The position numbers were made by a program, and so were the translations under genes. 64,000 bases of DNA, taken from NCBI RefSeq assembly GCF_002078875.1, contig NC_034413.1:63221594-63285593 (forward strand). The letters are read 5' to 3'. The notes beneath the pieces are model-generated. The model ran no database searches. It saw only the letters and a list, made by a program, of their open reading frames with translations, and was not told where the DNA came from. Positions 10,401-22,409 of the stretch are shown here, piece after piece. Position 1 is the stretch's first letter, and the number at the start of each line of letters is the position of its first letter. The DNA is from Numida meleagris. Its lineage: Eukaryota > Chordata > Aves > Galliformes > Numididae.

Positions 10401-13319
10401 ACAAAGCTTATTTCTTATCGCCAGTTTCATGGGAATACAGGATACAGCGCTGGCATGATTTATTCCCACAAAGACTGCCACACATCGCATCACACTGGAC
10501 CATTCTCTCTTAAATTTATGTGGCTCTCCCAGATGTCTGTCCATGCATGGGTACAATAACCCAATCACAGCTGTGGAAACATGAAAGAAAAAAAGCAAGA
10601 GAAGTTAAAGCACTGGCAATATTTAACTAAAACAGAGACTACCCTGACTTTGACAATTACTGTAACCAGAACAAATCTGTCAAGCATACACGATACAACA
10701 CACACTGAAACAAAACAAAACAAGCAGTAATTTCAACAATTTCATGATTTTAACAAGCCCTGTGGAACTGTTCAGCAGCATCTTCAGGCACAGCAGAAGT
10801 AGTAAGACTGAGCCAACTGGAGAGAATCAAAGAGCTGTGCGCCCTACCAGAATCTGCGCTCAACTGAGTTCAAAAAGAGCAGCAATAGCTCGCAGGCTGG
10901 CACTTCTGAAAACCCCCATATCAAATGTACACGTTAAAGTAGCTGCAAAGGAAACACACCACAGTAAGGGCGGAGTGTGGTCTGTAACATCAGTATTTTG
11001 TGTTGTCTTCTGTTGTTTTACAAGCAGTTTTTGTTTGGATAATGTTTTTCTTTTCTTCAATGCTACTATGAAGGCTCGAGGAAGAGAGAAAGCCATTAGT
11101 CCACAGTAGCTGTTGAATGCAGGCAGCAAACAGGACTTCCAACCCCAGGGAACTGCTCTTTGAACATTTCTCCCTAAATTTATTCTGTACTGCAGTTGCA
11201 GCTAAAAAGACTGCTACCAACACAGCTGAGGATTAACACTGTTGCTTAATGTTAAACTGGTGCTGCAGGAGGGAGGCAGAGACTGAGAAATTGGTATGGA
11301 CTGTAATACCCTGTTTGGCATGCTTTTACAGGTGTGTAATGGCAAATGCTCTTTATTTTGCCAGAGAGGAAGCTGATCTCCAGTATGCAGGAAAATAAAT
11401 CATGAGTAAAGCTAGAAAGGAAAACAAATCCTCCATGAGCAATTTTCTTGCCAAAGACCAAACTGATGACTAATAACAGGGAAGAATGAAAGGGCATCTC
11501 TGAAAGCAGCCTCCATCGCCATTGATTGTAAATACGTAAAATACCTTTATTTTGTTCACTACAATGAACCACACTGCAAAGAAATGTTCGTGTCAGTTCC
11601 AGGAAGGCTGTACAAGTAAAAAATGGTAACAAAGCAGATTAATTATCACCATTTACCATAGAGATTGCCTGCATGTAAGCTAGCAGAGGGGATGAGGAAA
11701 GAAAATGAAAGAAAAGTCTGATAATGAAAGAGAAACAACTCAAGTTTACCAAGAGTCACTCCAGCTGGGAAAAATCAATTAAGCTCTATCTTTAAATCAG
11801 GTGGTTTCAAAGCAAGTAGCGCAAATACCTAGCAAGTGACTGCATATAACAAACAATATCCAGTCTTGCCATCAAAGCCACCAACACATGAGAAGCCTTT
11901 CAACTTCCCTGTACATAAAATATCATTACTTCACCAGACATGTTTGTCTGGACCGATGGATTCAGAGAGCTACTTGGAGGATTTCCTTTCAAATCAATTT
12001 CCTCTGGGAAAATACGATATCTGGGCTGTAGCATTTCAACAAGCTATCAAAAGGAGAGCAATTAGATGAGTAGGAAAATAATAAACTTACACATTACCAT
12101 CAGCAAAACAGTGATATCAACTCAAAAGCTCATTTATTGACTCACATTGATACCCAGAGAAGTGAGCTTCTCAATCTTATCAACACTATCTCCAGGAAGA
12201 TATTGCCTTTACTGTGAATGTTCACTAAATCAGAATCCCCCAATCCTGGCTGCTAAAAATATTCCCTTAGTGAAGTATAGAACTGACTCGTGATCAATGA
12301 TCTTCACAGCCATGCAGAAAGCCCAACCCCATCATACTTGTAACACGGAATACTCCTCTTGATACTTGAAGATGAAAGAAAATGGGCTATTTCTTACTAC
12401 CTACAGCAGACAACTCACTTAAACCAGCTCCCACACCACAGAGAAAAGCCTCTGCTTTCTAAACGATCAAGGGAGAAACAGAGCATGTTCACATCATCTG
12501 GCCTGATACACAAATCTAACTGAGGTGCTCTGTGCTGTAATGTGCTGCTACAACTGCACACGTATCTTGCCTGAACTCCCTGGGAAGCAGTCAGGTCTCT
12601 GAGTCTTACAGAGATAAAGCAACGCCTCAAACTGAACTGAGAAACAAATGGAAAGCTGGAACACAAAATGGAGCATTACTCAGGGTGCTTCACTGTGCTT
12701 GAAGCAAGCTGCAGCGTGCAGCACCATCTGATAAATCCAGTGCCTGCAGAGCACACTGCTGTAATCCAGCCCCGAAGTTGCACATGGCATCACCTTTTAA
12801 AGCCTAATAAAACTGTACTCTAACCCAGCAGAAAAAGAAAAGTTTGCATTCTGCTAACAATATTACAGTGTAGCAAGTTAACAGAGCAAGAATTTTTGGA
12901 TACAGGTATGCCTATCTGTGAATGTTCAGGGAGGTCAGGATAGCAACAGAAAGAGCAATGTTCCTGGAAGACACATTTTCAACTATCCCATCTTTCACAT
13001 GAAGGTTTTCCTAACTAGAACTCCCTATCCGACCTTTCATCTCCATGCCAGGCATATGTACACGACTGAACTTACCTGACGCTGTGCCACAGCAAGGTGG
13101 GACCCACCAAGCTGAGGAGAAGATGCTCGTGATCACATCAGGGGGGAAGAGAGTAACGTTTCTCTGGATCTGAAGCAAGTTTAACACTAATGCAAGAAAT
13201 ACGCCAATAAAAAACAGCACTATACCACGAATTACCAAATTCATGCCACGACTGGTTACAGATGAAATGTATGGACCACACTTTTTTGGTAATGTTGGCA
13301 TTGCATCATTTTCCGCCAT
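7403..13319 (-). CDS. INSIG2: INSIG2, insulin-induced gene 2 protein (complete, 5 coding exons)
   Basis: Polytopic ER membrane protein. When sterols are abundant it binds SCAP, keeping SREBPs in the ER, and it links HMG-CoA reductase to ubiquitin ligases (known family role). The coding segments 13319-13076, 10570-10446, 8456-8290, 8005-7906 and 7444-7403 join without frame error to 678 nt, which is 225 codons plus stop, the length I recall for human INSIG2. The short N-terminus argues for INSIG2 rather than the longer INSIG1. Hydrophobic stretches lie near residues 29-50, 68-90, 107-122, 131-147, 152-178 and 189-206. Residues reported as important in the family are present: Phe115, Asp149 and Ser151 in the WTFDRSRSG motif, and Cys215 near the C-terminus. 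Residues 2-10 diverge most from human. The start codon has G at -3 and G at +4. All splice sites are GT-AG; intron 3 looks U12-type. Confidence 0.97.
7906..8005 (-). CDS. INSIG2: INSIG2 coding exon 4, residues 179-212
   Basis: Encodes the [18 protein letters not shown] motif and the last membrane segment, then [14 protein letters not shown]. Bounded by a TTTTGCAG acceptor and a GTAAGT donor at 7905. It ends exactly on codon 212. Confidence 0.96.
8290..8456 (-). CDS. INSIG2: INSIG2 coding exon 3, residues 124-178 plus 2 nt
   Basis: Encodes [18 protein letters not shown] followed by the [14 protein letters not shown] segment, with Asp149 and Ser151, and the fifth membrane segment ending LVYNGVY. 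It is preceded by TTCCTTAAC (8476-8468) and an ACAG acceptor, and followed by a GTAAGT donor at 8289. The glutamine codon 179 is split across the intron (CA|A). Confidence 0.96.
8457..10445 (-). other. INSIG2: INSIG2 intron 3, probable U12-type (minor spliceosome) intron
   Basis: The donor reads GTATCCTGT (10445-10437), one mismatch from the U12-type consensus RTATCCTTT. A perfect TTCCTTAAC branch-site consensus lies at 8476-8468, with the likely branch A at 8469 only 12 nt from the intron end, and there is no long pyrimidine tract before the ACAG acceptor. These are the defining marks of a GT-AG U12-type intron. All other introns in both genes have ordinary U2-type donors. Confidence 0.88.
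10446..10570 (-). CDS. INSIG2: INSIG2 coding exon 2, residues 82-123
   Basis: Encodes the end of the second membrane segment, the conserved loop [18 protein letters not shown] and the third membrane segment ending GINHASA, including Phe115. The acceptor is a CAG at 10573-10571. The exon stops at codon 123 in phase 0. The donor is GTATCCTGT, which is poor for the major spliceosome but close to the U12-type consensus. Read-through would add about 25 unrelated residues before a stop near 10368. Confidence 0.95.
10571..13075 (-). other. INSIG2: INSIG2 intron 2
   Basis: A 2.5-kb U2-type intron (GTAAGT donor, CCACAG acceptor) in phase 1. I see no repeats or genes inside it. Confidence 0.85.
13076..13319 (-). 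CDS. INSIG2: INSIG2 coding exon 1 (mRNA exon 2), residues 1-81 plus 1 nt
   Basis: Begins [20 protein letters not shown] and carries the first membrane segment and the start of the second ([14 protein letters not shown]). It ends after one base of codon 82 at a consensus GTAAGT donor (13075-13070). The mRNA exon extends upstream to an AG acceptor, so 13320-13406 is 5' UTR. The ATG at 13319-13317 has G at -3 and +4. Confidence 0.96.
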
Positions 13320-13406
13320 GACTTCTTATGCTCTCAGAGACATCCGACAGGCTCACTGGGGAGGATTCACTTGTAATTGGTATTTCAATTAGGAGACACC
13401 CAAACC
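13320..13406 (-). other. INSIG2: INSIG2 5' UTR part of exon 2
   Basis: An AG acceptor after a T-rich tract (minus-strand TTATTATTTTTCAG) defines the exon start. The 87-nt leader contains the end of the upstream ORF and no other ATG that I see before the INSIG2 start. Confidence 0.8.
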
Positions 13407-16400
13407 CTGAAAAATAATAAAACAAGGGTGAAAAATACAGATATAAGAAACATATATATTTCTCCTAAACAAAATGGAGATATTTTGCTGAATTTTCCTG
13501 AAGAGACAATTAGTTCTTTGAGAGCAGAACCGACCAAAAATGCCTTATGAAGAAAACAAGTTTTACAAAGAGCTGTCCACTAAGAGACAATGCAGGATGG
13601 GATAGGTAGGAATCAAAACCACTGCGATGAGAGAAACAAAACTGATATCAGGTGGGAGATAGGCTTGCCTCATAGCAACAATAAATTTTGTTTTGCTACC
13701 CTCCTTTAGACAACAACTGGAGATTATGTAATTCAGAAGCACATAACACAACCCTCAGCTTCAGGACAGCCAGAGGAGTTCATAGATCTCTCCTCTTGAA
13801 GAGAAGCCAGAAAATGTTTCTCAACTGGACTGCGAGTTCTGAGAAATACATTTCAGGATGGAGTCAAAATTTCAGCAATCCCACAGCGCATCAACTTGTG
13901 TAACCTCAGATACAGAGCAAGTAACTTGGCTAGCTGGAGAACACACGTTTTGTAAAAGGTACCATACATGATTATGTACTCTGATTGTAAACAGGCACAA
14001 AAGAATCTGAGAATAAAGGGAAGAAGGAGCTCCACCTGTCCATGCCCAGGATAGCTTTCTATATGAGTAACTGCAGGCACCACGTGAATGGCAGAGCTCC
14101 CATCCCAGCCCCTCTTTTTTAAAGAAAAAAAATGCTGTCAATCAAGAGTCTTGTTATACATGGATTCAGTGTCACACTCATGTATAACAACAATTTTGAT
14201 AGACAGCTTAGCCACCTGGAACCTAAAAAAAAAACAAACAAAAAAAAGCCCTGACAATGTTTTTAAATCTGAAGCTGCCAACTGGTGGCGGCTCCTGTTA
14301 ACTCTTACTTATGGCCATGCAGATGGCAGAGGAGCAGAACAAGGCTGCAGCCTTCCCGTTCCATGCCAGCTGACCCATACAGACAGTGCAGAGGCTGCCC
14401 TTCACTTTTGCTGACCCAGTACCAAAAGGCAAGGGAAATACATCTGGGCTGGTTAAGACACAATAGATAGCTACAACAAAGATGCGAAGCCATGCTGCAG
14501 CATCCTCCCTCCAGCACTATTCCTTCCAAGAGGCAAAACAAAAGAGAAAAAAAAAGCGTTCAAATCACATGCAACTTCCCGCTGGCAGTTTGAGGAGGCA
14601 GCAGTCCTCCCAAAAAACACGAGATCTCTTCTGCATGGCTGCTTCTGAATGGTGTTTGTAATCACAAACACATCCTGGCGAGGCAGAGGGGGAAGAGGGC
14701 AACCAGGGTGCCTGCTTCTGAGTCAGCAGCCTGACTCACGCAGAGCATTGAGACGTCTGCAGCGGGGCTGGCATCTGCAGCACGCTTCCTTCCAGCAAAA
14801 AGGAGGTGCTCCAGCTTTTGTTTTCCCCTCCTCCGGATGGCATGGTGGTAGAGCTGAGATAATACATTTAGCCTCCAGGAAAGAAAGCAGGGAATGGCAA
14901 ATAAATCACACCTTCAGCTGAGAACCTCCTCTGCCCTGGGGACTCTGCCCACTGATGATGGCAGGAATATACACAATTCTCGGGGGAAATCTTTTGAATA
15001 CATGGTATCAGAGACACTTCTTATCTTGACTCTTCCTAGAAAAACACACCAAACTCCTAACTCTCCACTTTCTTCATCATCCCAACAGCTCTTGGCACTT
15101 TCTAAGCCTGACCATTCTTTTTTCTATATTGTGTGAACAGAGCTGATGTATACAATTCCAAATGTGGATCTCATGGCCTTGTACAAGAAAGTTCCCACTT
15201 TTGTGTATCTACTTAAACAAGTTCTGCTGCAGCACACAGACCACCTCTGTTTTTTTCCACTCCTATAAAGTAGTAGCTCACATGTTGTGATCCATCACTA
15301 CAACTGCGTCTCTTTTCTCCTGTCAGCGGCCTGCTGTTTCTCAGTACCAGCCCCAAACCTTACCCACTGAATTTTATCCCACACATATTACTCCAACACT
15401 CAACGTCATGCAATTTTCCTCCAGGATATCCGCCCTCTTTGACCCTGCAAATGTTTCCCAACTTCCAGTCATCAGCAAATATCAATACGATAATCCGATT
15501 TTGTGCAAAGCCATCAACTAAAGCATTAAGCAAGACCAACTCAACTCCCAATCTTGGAGGAAATCTATTAATAATTTCCCTGCAGCGATTATTCCCTTAT
15601 TTTATAACCATCTCTTGATATCTCCCTCTAACAAGACTATGCTTCTTGCAATTCTTTGAATACAATCGTCTCCAACTTAATTAAGAATCATCAGCTGTCC
15701 CATGTGGCACTAAGTAAAATGTTTTACTTACTCAAAAATCGATCAGATCTTACTCCTTTTTTCTTCTTTCCCTAGAATGCTGATAAACAGATAAAAGTCC
15801 AGTTTTACTCTGGCACCAGTTTCAGAATCCAAAAATGCATCTACCTTATTTCTACATTTAATATATCACTTGGCAAATATACAATTCTTAATTGTGAAGG
15901 CTTATCTAAACACAACGGGACTTTTTTATGCCAGAACACAGAATCATCATAGAATCATAGAATGGCCTGGGTTGAAAAGGACCTCGAAGATCACCTAGTT
16001 TCAACCCCCCCCGCTGTGTGCAGGGTTGCCAACCAGTAGATCAGGCTGCCCAGAGCCACATCCAGCCTTGAGGATGGGTTGCTGCCTTTTATACAGCCCC
16101 TGCAGCTACAGTCATTCGAGGCACTGCAGACTCCAGTGAGACTTCTACTACGAGGCAAACAGCCCTATCGGCACAAGGACACTTGTGGTGGGCACATGCC
16201 AATGAACGTGCTTAGAACAAGTAACGCCACATCTCCAATTAGTATGACGCAGTGACTTCTGCCCTGGTTTCTCACTGTACACATGTTTTTCCCATTTATT
16301 CTATTACAGATTCTGAATTTTCTCTGCTCACTGGCTTCTGGCATACCACAAACAGAGAAACTGAGGAGAAAAGAAAGGCAACTGCTGACCAAACCCAATG

Positions 16401-17512
16401 TCAGGGTTCTTCGCGGCCTCTGGCAGCCCAGATTTAAGATTGTCAAGCACAGCACACACTTGCACATCGAAGTATTTACTGCTGCCTCCTTTCAAGTAGA
16501 TGGAAATTAAGATTTCTAAAGACATCAACTCCTTCTAGGCTGGGAGCTGGTGTGCGTGCGGATGGGTGAGCCAGTCTGCCTCCATTCAAGCCCTGTATTT
16601 TGCACAGGGTTTCCATTCAGATGGAATACCCCATCTATGGAACCAGCACTATTTCTGAGCCTTTGCCTCTGGGGAACAAATATTCAAATCTACAGAAGCA
16701 CTCAGGAAGCTACAGGCTTGGCACTTTTACCAAGTTTCTGCTTCATTTTCCCTCTATGGTGGCACACAGCCCCAACCCAAGCTCTTTAGCATACCAAACA
16801 TACCAGCTGAGAGGGCTAGGTATGGCCTGCAGGGCAACTGCATGACGTCAGGCCTGACACAGAGTTAACAAGAAAACTATCACTCCTGACTTTTTAAAAC
16901 ACTCAGTCACTTCACCAGTTTTTAATTAAAACATCCTTCCTGCAAATACTCCCCAGCATTCCGCGTGCTCATGAAGAGCTTTCTGTTGGCTCACCACGCT
17001 TCTAGCCCAATAAGCAGCACTATGAACAGCTCAGCATAGCGGGAGCCAAGAAAGAAGGGATGTATTGCAGCAGGTGGTGAAACAACGGGACACCACCACC
17101 ACCACCTGTGCCATAGGAGAGGCAAGGAGCCCGGCAGCACCAACCCCTCCTCACTGCACGGGGCTGGGCAGCCCACCGCCCGGACACGACGGCAGGCACC
17201 TGCGGGCAGCCCCGACGCCTCCCAAGCACGGTACGAGGGGCAGCCGCGCAACAGGGCGCAGCCCGCAGGCAGCAGGCCTGGCTGAGGGCTCGGCGCTCCC
17301 CGGGGGCAGGGGGGCCTGTCCCTGCGGCAGCTCCAACCCGAGCCTCTCCGTGCTGTCCCCTCCCTCAGCGGCCGCACCCCGCCGAGCCCCGCGCACCCCC
17401 CATCCTCAGCTCTGAGCCGCCCTCCGCCTCGGCCTCCGCCCGGCCCAACCACCCCCCCTCGGCGCGGGCGCTGCCGCCGCCGCAGCCCCGGCACTCACTC
17501 GGCCTCCGCCAT
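13385..17512 (-). CDS. Upstream ORF in the INSIG2 leader, spliced, 11 codons
   Basis: If exon 1 (to 17499) joins exon 2 (from 13406), the ATG of the YY1/TISU element at 17512-17510 opens a frame reading MAEAEVWVSPN and then TGA at 13387-13385. That stop lies 65 nt before the INSIG2 start codon. The uORF would be 14 nt in exon 1 plus 22 nt in exon 2. TISU initiation is known to be efficient on short leaders, so this frame could limit ribosomes reaching INSIG2 or require reinitiation. Whether it is translated is not known from sequence. Confidence 0.45.
13407..17498 (-). other. INSIG2: INSIG2 intron 1
   Basis: A 4.1-kb intron in the 5' UTR with a GTGAGT donor and a TTTTTCAG acceptor. It contains a CR1 fragment at about 15943-16078 and A-rich runs near 14225-14250. 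No further exon is supported. Confidence 0.7.
15943..16078 (-). mobile_element. CR1 LINE fragment in INSIG2 intron 1
   Basis: Starts with the inverted CR1 tail (AATCATCATAGAATCATAGA) and continues GGCCTGGGTTGAAAAGGACC up to GGCTGCCCAGAGCCACATCC. About 135 bp of the 3' end, minus orientation, sense to INSIG2. Confidence 0.9.
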
Positions 17513-17730
17513 CTTCTCCTCCCGCGCCAGTCCCCGCCCAAGCGCAGCCTGCGCAGCCTCCCGCCGGCGGGGGCGGGCCGGGCCGGGCGCTCCGAGTGCC
17601 AGCCCGCGGGGCGGGGGGCCCTGAGGCGCCGGGGAGCGGCGTGCCTGCGGAGCGCAGTGGTTGCGTTCCCTCAGCCGGGGGCCATAAGAGTTGTAGTGTA
17701 GCCCCCTCAGGGCTCCGCCGTCCTCAGTGT
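17120..17730 (-). promoter_or_regulatory. CpG-island promoter of INSIG2
   Basis: A GC- and CpG-dense block rising sharply from AT-rich flanks and covering exon 1 of INSIG2. No TATA box is placed near the inferred start. Upstream of the YY1/TISU element (higher coordinates) are GC boxes of the GGGCGGG type near 17570-17600 and paired GCGCAG/TGCGCA half-sites near 17541-17556 that resemble NRF1 sites. This is a housekeeping-type promoter by composition; factor binding is inferred. Confidence 0.8.
17499..17545 (-). other. INSIG2: INSIG2 non-coding first exon (5' end approximate) with YY1/TISU-like element
   Basis: On the minus strand the CpG island contains GAGAAGATGGCGGAGG (about 17518-17503), matching the YY1/TISU consensus SAASATGGCGGC at all but the last base. 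Thirteen bases after the ATG there is a perfect GTGAGT donor (17498-17493), which would splice to the acceptor before 13406. TISU/YY1 elements usually lie within a few tens of bases of the transcription start, so I place the start near 17520-17550. The exact start is inferred, not seen. Confidence 0.65.
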
Positions 17731-20700
17731 CTGTTGCTCATCCAACAATGCTGCTCTGCAGCTGTATGAGGGCAAAATGCACAGAACGGAGAAACCAGCT
17801 GCTGCCCGCCTCCCCCGAGTGTTTCACTTCTTCCTAAGTAAAAGCGTGAAGTGTAAAATTAGAGTTTACAGGTGCTGGTCGAAAGTAATGTGCGGGCAGA
17901 GTGAGGAGAGGAGTAAATAATCCAAAATTCAGCGGTGGTTAAACTGTACAACGCTACTGTGTGTGTGGGAATGGGTTACCAAAACAAATGGAAGGAGGTG
18001 GGCCTTGGGCTTTCTGTGGCATGGTTACACGGCAAATTGCAGGAGCAGAAACGTGGAAGATAAAATACTTGCTTCTCAGCTAATGCTGCTCGCCCGAGTC
18101 CAGCTGTCTCGAGCACCTGACTCTGCGGAGAGTTGCACATGTGCTTAACTTTATTGATTAGGGCAAAAAGAGACACAGCTCATTACTCCAGAAACCACAT
18201 TTTCATCACCAATTTGTGGTCTCTCAGGAGGAAGGCGCAGTGCGAAGCAGGCAACAGTCTGCTTTAACCTTTCTTCACAAATAGATAAAGCATAACAATA
18301 AAAAAAATAGCATTTATTGCACACGTGGGGAGATATATAAGAGAATAGTGCTGCTGAATTAATTCATTATTAAATTTATTTCTGCATCATATTTATTATT
18401 TTTCCCTGCCAAACTTTTTCTATTCTCACTGCACTGATATTTAATACAATTTATTTTAAAATGTTTGTACACAGCCTTCGTCCAGGCTTAGTGTTTCACT
18501 GCAAACACTTTGGTGAGCTCTCCATATTCCCAGGCTCATTCACAGCGGTGCAGTGCACTGCAGTTCCCATTTCCAGCCCTTGGTTAATGCTTGGGTTGGA
18601 TGAAATTTGTTGCTGTGTTTACTACAGCGGTATCTTTAGTGATAACTGCAGTTTCTCTGTGCTGATATGTTCTGAGAAACACTGTCCCAAAACACAGATA
18701 AACTCAGAGTATATGGATCCGCTGTAGACATAAGAAAAATGGGAAAGGAAGAGATTTACAGCAGCAGAAACTCACTGTGGTTTAGATGAGCAATGAATTA
18801 ACTTTCAGATCATTCAACTTTAGTTTTCTTCACACAGAAACAAAATCTTATTTTTCTCAGTAACTCCTACTTGCCCGAGGCAAAGCAAAGCAGACCAGAA
18901 CTGCGGGTGCATGTGGGAAAGCCTGAAAACAGAAACTTGGCATACATTAAGTGTGACCATTAGAGAGGAAAGTGTGGCATTACTGAGTGGAAAGTGTAAA
19001 TGATGGCTATTTTTTTCCTTCTCTAGCAATAAGTATAGCCAGGTGATGATTTGTCTGTCAATAAGATCAGGTTAGTTATAGTAGGGCCTATAAAATTACA
19101 ATTCCTATAAAAAAAATAAACTGATCATATCAGAAACGTTAGCTATATTAGCAGAAAAGAATTAAAGCTAATATATGAGAAAAAAAAATAACCAGGATTG
19201 GTGTAAAACACTGCCGCTCCAGAACTTTATCAACATTGCCAATATAAGCTAAAAATAAGCTAAAGACTTAGTCCTTTACCTATCTGCTTATGCTAGAGGG
19301 TACAATGTTTGATTGCACAGAAATGAGAGGAACGTGACAAAAAAGTGAAGGAAAATGTCTGACTAGGAAATTAACAAAATAGATACATCAGAGATAGTTT
19401 TGCAAACAATTGAGGCAGACATATGACCTGTAGAGAAGTGTCATTTTCTGTGCCCTTGACTGGAATTGCTATGAAATATCATGGGAAAAGCATTTTTTCT
19501 GGAAGCAACACAGGGCTGTTTCATTGCACTGGCTGCAGAACGTGACAATAGAGAATATTCTGGATTTAGTTTGGGGAAATAAATATTTTGTGGATATGAT
19601 AAATCTGGCAGTGAAAAGCCCTGTGAAGTTCATACAAAGCAGAGGAGCCTAGAGCAGCCACACATCTATAGGAAAAATGAAATTGCTCTCACATCCCTAA
19701 CAGCCACTTCTAGAAACTGGTGTTTTGTCAGGGCTGCTGTGGACTAGTTGCATGAGTCAAAAGAAGGCTGCCTACCTGAGGGTGTGGGACAGGAAATGAA
19801 TGGTGATGGATGAGAGAGAAACACTTAGAGAACAGGTAGAGCTCTACAAGCACAGATCGTGAGTATCTCTGGTGTCCCTTAGGCAGGAGACTTCAAGAAG
19901 TCTGCGTGTGAGCCGTGCAGAATGGCTGACAATTGCAGTGCCGTAACATCAAAACCTGTCCTCTCCTTATTCCGAGTTCCAGACAATGACATTGAGTACT
20001 GCTGTTACTTGGGGCCTTTAGCTACTATTGCAAAAATAAAGTTGTAAATTACAGATTTTTTATATATCAAAATATTCTTCAGGAATATAAATCTCCTTCA
20101 AAGCCTCCTTGGAAGCTCTCCATGCGTACAGAAGGCTTCTGGAAGGCCTTCAGAAATGAAAAATTATAGAACTGGGCACATTTTCCACCAATGCCTTTTA
20201 TTGCACCAGCTGAGGCTGCTGCCTTGTCTCCTTTATTATCTCCAAAAGAAGGCATAGTAGCCATCCTAGTTAGCACACAGCTGGGTCACAGGCACTACTC
20301 AATGGCTGACAAGTCCTGCAGCATATGGGAGGCTCGTTATGCACAAAGGAGCAGTGTACTGTGAACGAGTCCAGGGTCTTGGCAAGAGCACAGTGTACAG
20401 AGAACTTCCATAAGATTGATTTTCCAATAGGGTTGGCATTTTAGGGAGGGAAGGAAAAAGGAGGCAGCAGCAATGTGAAGCCGTCAGATCGCATGCATTC
20501 TTACATATGAAAAAGGCTTCTGCTTATCTCAGGTTAGCAACGGGATGCACAATTCCAGGGCAGATACCAAAGGCATGGTTTTGTTTGCTTTATTTATTTA
20601 GCCACTTGCAAAAGATGCTGGGCCATCAGCTCCAGAGACTAAAGTCCTTTGTTTATCTTGTGAAAGGTGCAGCACGAGTTTCCCTGTATCACTGTGCCAG

Positions 20701-22409
20701 TGTGGCTCTGCCCTGATCCGCTATTCCCACTCATTCAGTACTTGCTAAAATATATACCTAGGGAGTATGCGCTGCCAACCATGGTCATGGTTCCTGTGAT
20801 ATGGAGCCCAGCCCAGTCAGAAGTTTACCGAGATAACCTCATCGCATCACATGCCAAAGAGCTTCACACAGCTGTAGGGCTATGGCATTTAAATAAGATA
20901 TTGAAAATGCGAGGTAACCGTCATCACATTAGAACACATCCAGCTACGGGATTTAGAAGTTAAAGATTTCCTGTCATGTTATTACAGTGCCATACAACAT
21001 CTAGATTCAATAGACAGGCTAAACAAAACTGGGACACAGAACTTCATCAGGATGTTGTTTTTGCAGTGAAAAATTCTGGTGGGAAGCAAAGACAGTGCAG
21101 AAATTGAAGGAACGCATGGAATATATATGGAGATGTTCCAGCTCTAGGTGTGTGTGCATGTGTCAGAAGTGTGTCACTTGCTGAAAGTGAAAATAAGGTC
21201 AGTGCAGATGAATTAGTATTTGGGAAAAGGGCAAGAAGGAAATTCATGTCAAATCAAGTTAAAAATAGATGGCTGAGTGGGTAAGAAGAACAACATGAGA
21301 AATGCAAACAGGAAAAGTGCAGTGCCTGAGAATGAAAGCAGACCTGCACAGGAAGTTAAAATATTTTGTGAACTGGACTGAAAATATTTTACATGTGTGT
21401 GGCATTGAAGGTAGAAGAAAATGGTTTCTCTGTTGATATGTTTAATGTTTGGTTTGGTGGTTTACAATTTCTCTACAGCTGTGAAATTCAGGTCCCTTCC
21501 CTTTCTCTTTTCTTTCTTGTTATCTCCTTCTTATTCCATTTGTGGAATCCCAGATCCACAGGAAGGAAAAAACTCTAGCAATGGCATTTGGAAAGCTTCA
21601 AGTATCACAAGACTTGCTGTAAGTCATTAGCAAACAATTGTAATGGTGATTGCATTGGATAATACTGAACTTATTTCAATTTACATGAGGTTTGTAGGGA
21701 TACAGACCTTTTATTTATGCCTATAAAAAAGTGACAACAACTAATTTTAACTATTTTAAGATAGGGCAATAGCGCACACCCCTATTTTGTTATTTACTGT
21801 ACAAATACATTGTGAGAACCAGTGTACTTCTGTGCACTTTACAAACTAGAGAGACCAGCAAGTTCCTCTGCAGCTGGTAGAGAGAAATGGAATGACCCCT
21901 GCTCACTTGATGTGTCTATTTTAAGTTTTAAAAAATTGTGTTCTGGAGAAAGCTGCTTCTTTCCATCACCTGTTGCAGAGGAAAAAGATGCCAAACCTCA
22001 TTTAGACATGTAAATTTTAGACCTCAGAATAAGGAGATAATGATGTTATCCTGTGTAATTTGTTGAACAGCACGGGTTATCTGGGTCAGCATTGAGGAAT
22101 GTTCATGTTGCAACCAGTTTTGGATTGTTGTATGGGGCAGCAGTCACTGCTGGCGCTGACACTGCTGTGAAGGACACATTTGGAGCAGTCTGAAAAGTGT
22201 CTGTTCCTCTTAGCCAACAGATATCTGTAAATCTACAGTGACAATTCAAATACCAAGAGTTTTTGTTTCCAACAAATATTTCCATTTTCTGGCCATTTGA
22301 CTTCCTCTGAAATTTGACCTTTCCCTCAGAGAGCAAAGAGTGCAAAATGCAAAAATAAACGATCCAAGAGCTTGCTCTGAAGCACCATTTTCCGGCCAGC
22401 ACTGCCAAT
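17731..22409. other. Intergenic DNA, INSIG2-proximal
   Basis: AT-rich unique sequence between the INSIG2 promoter and the first CR1 copy. No coding frame, RNA gene or repeat I can support. Confidence 0.6.

Noticed and set aside
16991..17494. 167-codon minus-strand frame beside INSIG2 exon 1
   Set aside because: Gly/Arg/Pro-rich product of the CpG island, lying in intron 1.
20079..20276. Minus-strand 65-codon frame with a plausible-looking GDNKGDKAAASAGAIKG segment
   Set aside because: It looked like a possible retrocopy or exon, but I cannot match it to any family and see no poly(A) tail or clear splice signals.
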